Below, one piece after another: positions 5,484-7,482 of a DNA stretch of 7,482 nt. The notes below the pieces were generated by a model, which was not told the origin of the DNA, did no database searches, and saw only the letters and a program-made list of their open reading frames with translations. The DNA lies in contig CAZHMN010000111.1 of the NCBI GenBank assembly GCA_964533705.1, positions 1-7,482 on the forward strand, in the 5' to 3' direction. Position numbers and translations under genes: made by a program. Each line of letters begins with the position of its first letter. Positions within the stretch are counted from its first letter, which is position 1. The stretch is from CAZHMN01 sp964533705. GTDB taxonomy: Bacteria > Electryoneota > B3-LCP.

Positions 5484-5510
5484 CTGAAATTATCTTCGTC
5501 AGAAATTGCG

Positions 5511-5855
5511 TCATTTTTCCAATGGGAAAGCCCGTGAAGAAAATGTTTGAGATCTGCGTTTCGATTTACTATCTTTGAAATTAGGGTCGATTTTGTTGCG
5601 GTTGGAGGGGTGCCGTGGGTCCTTCGGTTCGACTTCGCCTTTGTGCTGGTATTCGATCAGATCGGCCATGCGGAAATAAACCCGGCCGTTATTATCGGGA
5701 AAGCAGCGCAGGTGGGGTTCGATGTGATCTTTGAAATGGTTGAGGCTGACGTCCAAGAAGCGGGCTGCGCTGGTCCGCCCCAGCCGATAGGATTCCTGGG
5801 CTAAGGCGACCACATTGGTCGATCCGCAGCTAAGACATTGATACAGCCGGGGCAT
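5511..5855 (-). CDS. MerR/excisionase-like DNA-binding protein, 114 aa
   Basis: The start is the ATG at 5855, eight bases after AGGAGG. The GTG three codons upstream shares its G with the AGGAGG and cannot be the start. After a Cys-x-x-Cys pair (Cys7, Cys10, possibly half a zinc knuckle), residues 24-70 read RLGRTSAARFLDVSLNHFKDH...CFPDNNGRVYFRMADLIEY. This is the winged helix-turn-helix of the MerR/excisionase (HTH_17) type, in which 'GRVYFRMADLIEY' matches the wing and following helix. A basic, disordered-looking tail (residues 80-106) follows. It overlaps the end of the AbrB-like gene by 26 bases. Possible roles are excisionase/recombination directionality factor or early-gene regulator. 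No integrase is in view to decide between them. Confidence 0.6.
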   Translation of the reverse strand: MPRLYQCLSCGSTNVVALAQESYRLGRTSAARFLDVSLNHFKDHIEPHLRCFPDNNGRVYFRMADLIEYQHKGEVEPKDPRHPSNRNKIDPNFKDSKSKRRSQTFSSRAFPLEK

Positions 5856-6069
5856 GTAGGGCACCTCCTGTTTTGGGAAATAGCCGCATGGTGATATCGC
5901 CGTTATTCTGCTTGTCGGCTACCAGTTTGTACTGCTGGTCCCCCAGCAGATCCGCCAGTTCGGTCCCCAGATAGATCACCCAGGAATTACCGGAACGACG
6001 GCGCCCTACTCTTTTCTTCACCACCACACTCTTGATTACAAGATTTTCAGTACTCATTTCACTTGACAT
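5830..6069 (-). CDS. AbrB/MazE-like swapped-hairpin DNA-binding protein, 79 aa
   Basis: Residues 17-66 (VVKKRVGRRRSGNSWVIYLGTELADLLGD, then YKLVADKQNNGDITMRLFPK) follow the SpoVT/AbrB pattern: a basic strand, 'GNS-hydrophobic-x-x-x-L', a short helix ending in LLG, then a strand pair. Such proteins dimerise and bind DNA as repressors or antitoxins. No toxin-like partner is obvious next to it. It is first in the leftward early operon, directly after the hairpin-containing leader. The ATG at 6069 is used here, but an in-frame ATG at 6057 is equally possible because neither has a strong ribosome binding site. The start codon lies inside a repeated TTGACAT motif (plus strand), a potential operator. 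A Cro-like first early repressor role would suit the position; this is inference. Confidence 0.55.
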   Translation of the reverse strand: MSSEMSTENLVIKSVVVKKRVGRRRSGNSWVIYLGTELADLLGDQQYKLVADKQNNGDITMRLFPKTGGALHAPAVSMS

Positions 6070-6099
6070 TGTTTGACATCCGTATTACATTTAATGGTG

Positions 6100-6133
6100 A
6101 AAAAGCACGCCCACCCAGTTCGGTTGGGTCGTG
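6100..6133 (-). terminator. Terminator-like hairpin with U-run in the early leader (possible attenuator)
   Basis: Read leftward, arms CACG+ACCCA (6125-6133) and TGGGT+CGTG (6106-6109, 6113-6117) pair around a seven-base loop, with a GGG bulge (6110-6112). They are followed by G/C and five T (6100-6104 as A on the plus strand). It lies between the promoter and the first early gene, so full activity would block the operon. Conditional termination is therefore likelier than a plain terminator. Confidence 0.45.
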
Positions 6134-6138
6134 TTGCT

Positions 6139-6183
6139 GCCCCCGGGTCGGCGGTCCTGCCAGACGATGACGACCCGGGGGGC
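6139..6183 (-). promoter_or_regulatory. GC-rich leader hairpin just downstream of the early promoter
   Basis: CCCCCGGGTCG (6140-6150) and CGACCCGGGGG (6171-6181) form an 11-bp perfect stem with a 20-base loop, starting about a dozen bases after the expected transcription start. Its upstream arm (in RNA order) also carries seven bases, complement of 6170-6176, able to pair with the 5' arm of the terminator-like hairpin (ACGACCC). The two folds could exclude each other. The position resembles cis-acting antitermination RNAs such as HK022 put, without evident sequence identity. Confidence 0.45.
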
Positions 6184-6201
6184 TTATTGCTCTGCGTCTC
6201 C

Positions 6202-6230
6202 AATATAATACAACAGAATGACTTTGTCAA
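6202..6230 (-). promoter_or_regulatory. Sigma70-type leftward early promoter (PL/PR-like)
   Basis: On the minus strand, TTGACA (6225-6230) is a perfect -35 box. A 17-base spacer and TATATT (6202-6207, five of six consensus) follow. Transcription should begin near 6194-6196 and run into the early operon. The -35 box overlaps a short inverted repeat, TGAC-N3-GTCA (6219-6229), a likely repressor contact. Confidence 0.75.
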
Positions 6231-6234
6231 GGAT

Positions 6235-6256
6235 TTTTTTGCAATAATGCAAAAAA
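6235..6256. promoter_or_regulatory. AT-rich perfect palindrome, candidate repressor operator
   Basis: TTTTTTGCA and TGCAAAAAA are exact inverted repeats of nine bases flanking ATAA. The site sits between the leftward -35 box and the repressor start, where a dimeric XRE repressor would be expected to bind. Operator function is inferred from position and symmetry only; the A/T tracts could alternatively act as an UP element for the leftward promoter. Confidence 0.4.
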
Positions 6257-6277
6257 TAACACAATTGACAAAACAAT

Positions 6278-6838
6278 TTGGTAGAACAACTTAAAAATAA
6301 TGTCCGGTATCTGTTAAGTGAGACCGGGGTCACACAGAATTACTTGGCAAAAAAGATAGGGGTTTCGAGGACAACTATAAGCGGTTGGGTTAATGGAGCC
6401 TATAAACCGCAGCCGGACCACATGGATAATCTCTGTGCATTTTTCAATCAGCGCATTCCTGGATTGAATCTGACTCCTGACCGGTTGATCAATGAGGATC
6501 TTTCTAAGAAAGAGGTAGTAGCCAAAAAACAGATAAGAGAGGGTTTAGTCGCCACCAGTATGGGCATCCTCAAAGAGACGATTGAGGAAATGGACCTGGG
6601 GGAAGAGGGCAAATTCAACCTGCGCTGTTACGAATCTCCCGAGGAGCTGGAGCAATTGCCCTCTGCGTTAGCTGAGATCCTGCAGGATGAGGCGATCCGT
6701 TCACTGTTGAAACTAACGCCCGAAGAGATAAATGTCCTCAAGAGTTTCCGTTTCATGCCCAGCTTTAAACCATCGAAAGAGTTCTACTTCCGGGCGTTAT
6801 TCGATTATCGCAAAGAGAAGAAAAGGGGAAGATCATGA
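6278..6838 (+). CDS. XRE-family phage repressor (CI-like, no LexA-type peptidase domain)
   Basis: The protein is 186 aa. Residues 5-57 form a textbook XRE helix-turn-helix: LKNNVRYLLSETGVTQNYLAKKIGVSRTTISGWVNG, then PDHMDNLCAFFN. The C-terminal 120 residues are helical (IREGLVATSMGILKETIEEM; SALAEILQDEAIRSLLKLTPEE; FRALFDYRKEKKRGRS). They show no Ser-Lys S24 peptidase motif and no metallopeptidase HExxH, so SOS-driven self-cleavage is not expected. The frame is closed by TGA at 6266, and the only start before the HTH is TTG at 6278. No ribosome binding site precedes it, so initiation is weak or nearly leaderless. It is divergent from the early operon and so the likely lysogeny repressor. It overlaps the secreted-protein gene (ATGA), so both are made in lysogens. 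No clear promoter is seen; weak, activator-dependent expression is possible. Confidence 0.78.
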   Translation: MVEQLKNNVRYLLSETGVTQNYLAKKIGVSRTTISGWVNGAYKPQPDHMDNLCAFFNQRIPGLNLTPDRLINEDLSKKEVVAKKQIREGLVATSMGILKETIEEMDLGEEGKFNLRCYESPEELEQLPSALAEILQDEAIRSLLKLTPEEINVLKSFRFMPSFKPSKEFYFRALFDYRKEKKRGRS

Positions 6839-7413
6839 GAAAGTTATTATATATTCTGGTATTATTGCCAATATTAGCTGTCGGGCAAATATCAGAAGAA
6901 TATGAGATCGTTAAGGTTGAGGATTTCAGTGTTTCAATTTACGCGAGAGTTGGAATTCATATAATTGTACCCACGAATATCACATCTGACCTCTTAAAAG
7001 CAGCGATGAAACATGCTGTTCAATCAACGAGAAAGGTAAATCCAGAAATCGATGAAATTGTTGTCTATGCTTATGACAGAATGGAAGATGTCGATCACGG
7101 ATATACATTTGGAAAAGTTGAATGGGCTCCAAATGGTCAGTGGGGTTCAACGACTGCTGAAATAGCCCGATCTAATAACAGATCGTCTTATCAATACAAA
7201 TTCGACATTAAGGGGAAAGTGGGAAACATCAAAAATCTGGATGTCCCCACAAAGAGAGAATACGAAATATATGATTATTGGGATTCACTAATATATGGTA
7301 ATCTGGATTTATCAGGTGAAGAGGTAGATCGAATTGTGGCAGAGCGATTTAATATCACAGTTGAAGAAGTTAGTAAAATCTGTATAAAGGTTGTGTTATT
7401 TAAAATGAAATAA
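6835..7413 (+). CDS. Secreted protein co-transcribed with the repressor, DUF4875-like in style
   Basis: The protein is 192 aa. The N-terminus MRKLLYILVLLPILAVGQIS is a clear Sec signal peptide, with cleavage most likely after AVG or nearby. No lipobox cysteine is present, so it should be released to the periplasm or outside. Mature residues 22-110 run IVKVEDFSVSIYARVGIHIIV, 'VVYAYDRMEDVDHGYTFGKVEWAPNGQWG'. The 'hxYD...Y-T-x-GK-hEWAPNG-x-W' pattern reminds me of DUF4875-type domains; this is recall, not a search. The C-terminus (LSGEEVDRIVAERFNITVEEVSKI) is helical. Start: ATG at 6835 overlapping the repressor stop, with GGGGAA before it. GC drops sharply, to about 36% in sampled lines against about 53% in the repressor, suggesting separate acquisition (a moron). 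A lysogenic-conversion or superinfection-exclusion role is inferred from position. Confidence 0.7.
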   Translation: MRKLLYILVLLPILAVGQISEEYEIVKVEDFSVSIYARVGIHIIVPTNITSDLLKAAMKHAVQSTRKVNPEIDEIVVYAYDRMEDVDHGYTFGKVEWAPNGQWGSTTAEIARSNNRSSYQYKFDIKGKVGNIKNLDVPTKREYEIYDYWDSLIYGNLDLSGEEVDRIVAERFNITVEEVSKICIKVVLFKMK

Positions 7414-7482
7414 AGCACCCTGCTCTCCGCTAATTGTTACTCAATTCACAGCTTTGGGGGATTCCACCGGGCGGGCGGATCG
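7414..7482. other. Short right-hand tail with no identified gene
   Basis: The 69 bases after the secreted-protein gene show no convincing terminator (no hairpin followed by a U-run) and no supported reading frame. Base composition turns GC-rich again at the extreme end (7466-7482), so a new segment may begin just past the edge. Confidence 0.5.

Noticed and set aside
6265..6270. TTGACA as the -35 box of the repressor promoter
   Set aside because: No acceptable -10 lies 15-19 bp downstream, and such a promoter would start transcription inside the repressor gene.
6073..6294. Plus-strand 73-codon frame across the control region
   Set aside because: It runs over the leader hairpins, the promoter and the operator candidates and overlaps the repressor start; no ribosome binding site or recognisable protein.

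Overview
The window looks like the regulatory and early (replication/recombination) region of a temperate, tailed-phage-like element, either a prophage or a phage contig. Eleven tightly packed genes run on the minus strand. They are divergent from a two-gene plus-strand operon (repressor plus secreted protein) at the right end. The host cannot be named from the sequence. Strong AGGAGG-type ribosome binding sites, sigma70-like promoter boxes and an export signal indicate a bacterial host. Hand counts on sampled lines give about 45-55% GC over most of the window, falling to about 36% in the last gene. No integrase, structural gene, tRNA or rRNA is visible.

Control region (about 6057-6290). A near-consensus minus-strand promoter (TTGACA, 17 bp, TATATT) fires leftward into a roughly 125-nt leader. 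The leader holds an 11-bp GC-rich hairpin, then a terminator-like hairpin followed by five U. An AT-rich palindrome and several TTGACA-type half sites lie between this promoter and the repressor start and are candidate operators. Rightward, an XRE-family repressor starts at a TTG codon. It is coupled by an ATGA overlap to an AT-rich gene for a signal-peptide protein, the classic position of a lysogenic-conversion or superinfection-exclusion gene.

Early operon, in transcription order (right to left): an AbrB/MazE-like protein; a MerR/excisionase-like helix-turn-helix protein; a 209-aa helix-turn-helix protein; a small acidic protein; a structured intergenic element (4549-4611); a small protein faintly like a HARP domain; a two-helix membrane protein; a 135-aa unknown; a 229-bp non-coding stretch; an unknown protein of about 102 aa next to an assembly gap; a Rad52/Sak-like annealing protein; a RecF/Rad50-like ATPase; a 60-aa unknown; and the N-terminal part of a replication initiator that runs off the left edge. 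The many 1-, 4- and 26-bp overlaps imply one co-translated transcript.

The most interesting structure is inside the initiator gene. Eight copies, plus one cut by the edge, of the palindrome TTCAG-N3-CTGAA occur mostly at a 21-bp period in the linker downstream of the N-terminal domain. This is the layout of an iteron origin embedded in its initiator gene, as in phage lambda O. The 100-N gap (3332-3431) has identical 55-bp flanks, so it is almost certainly an assembly join rather than biology.
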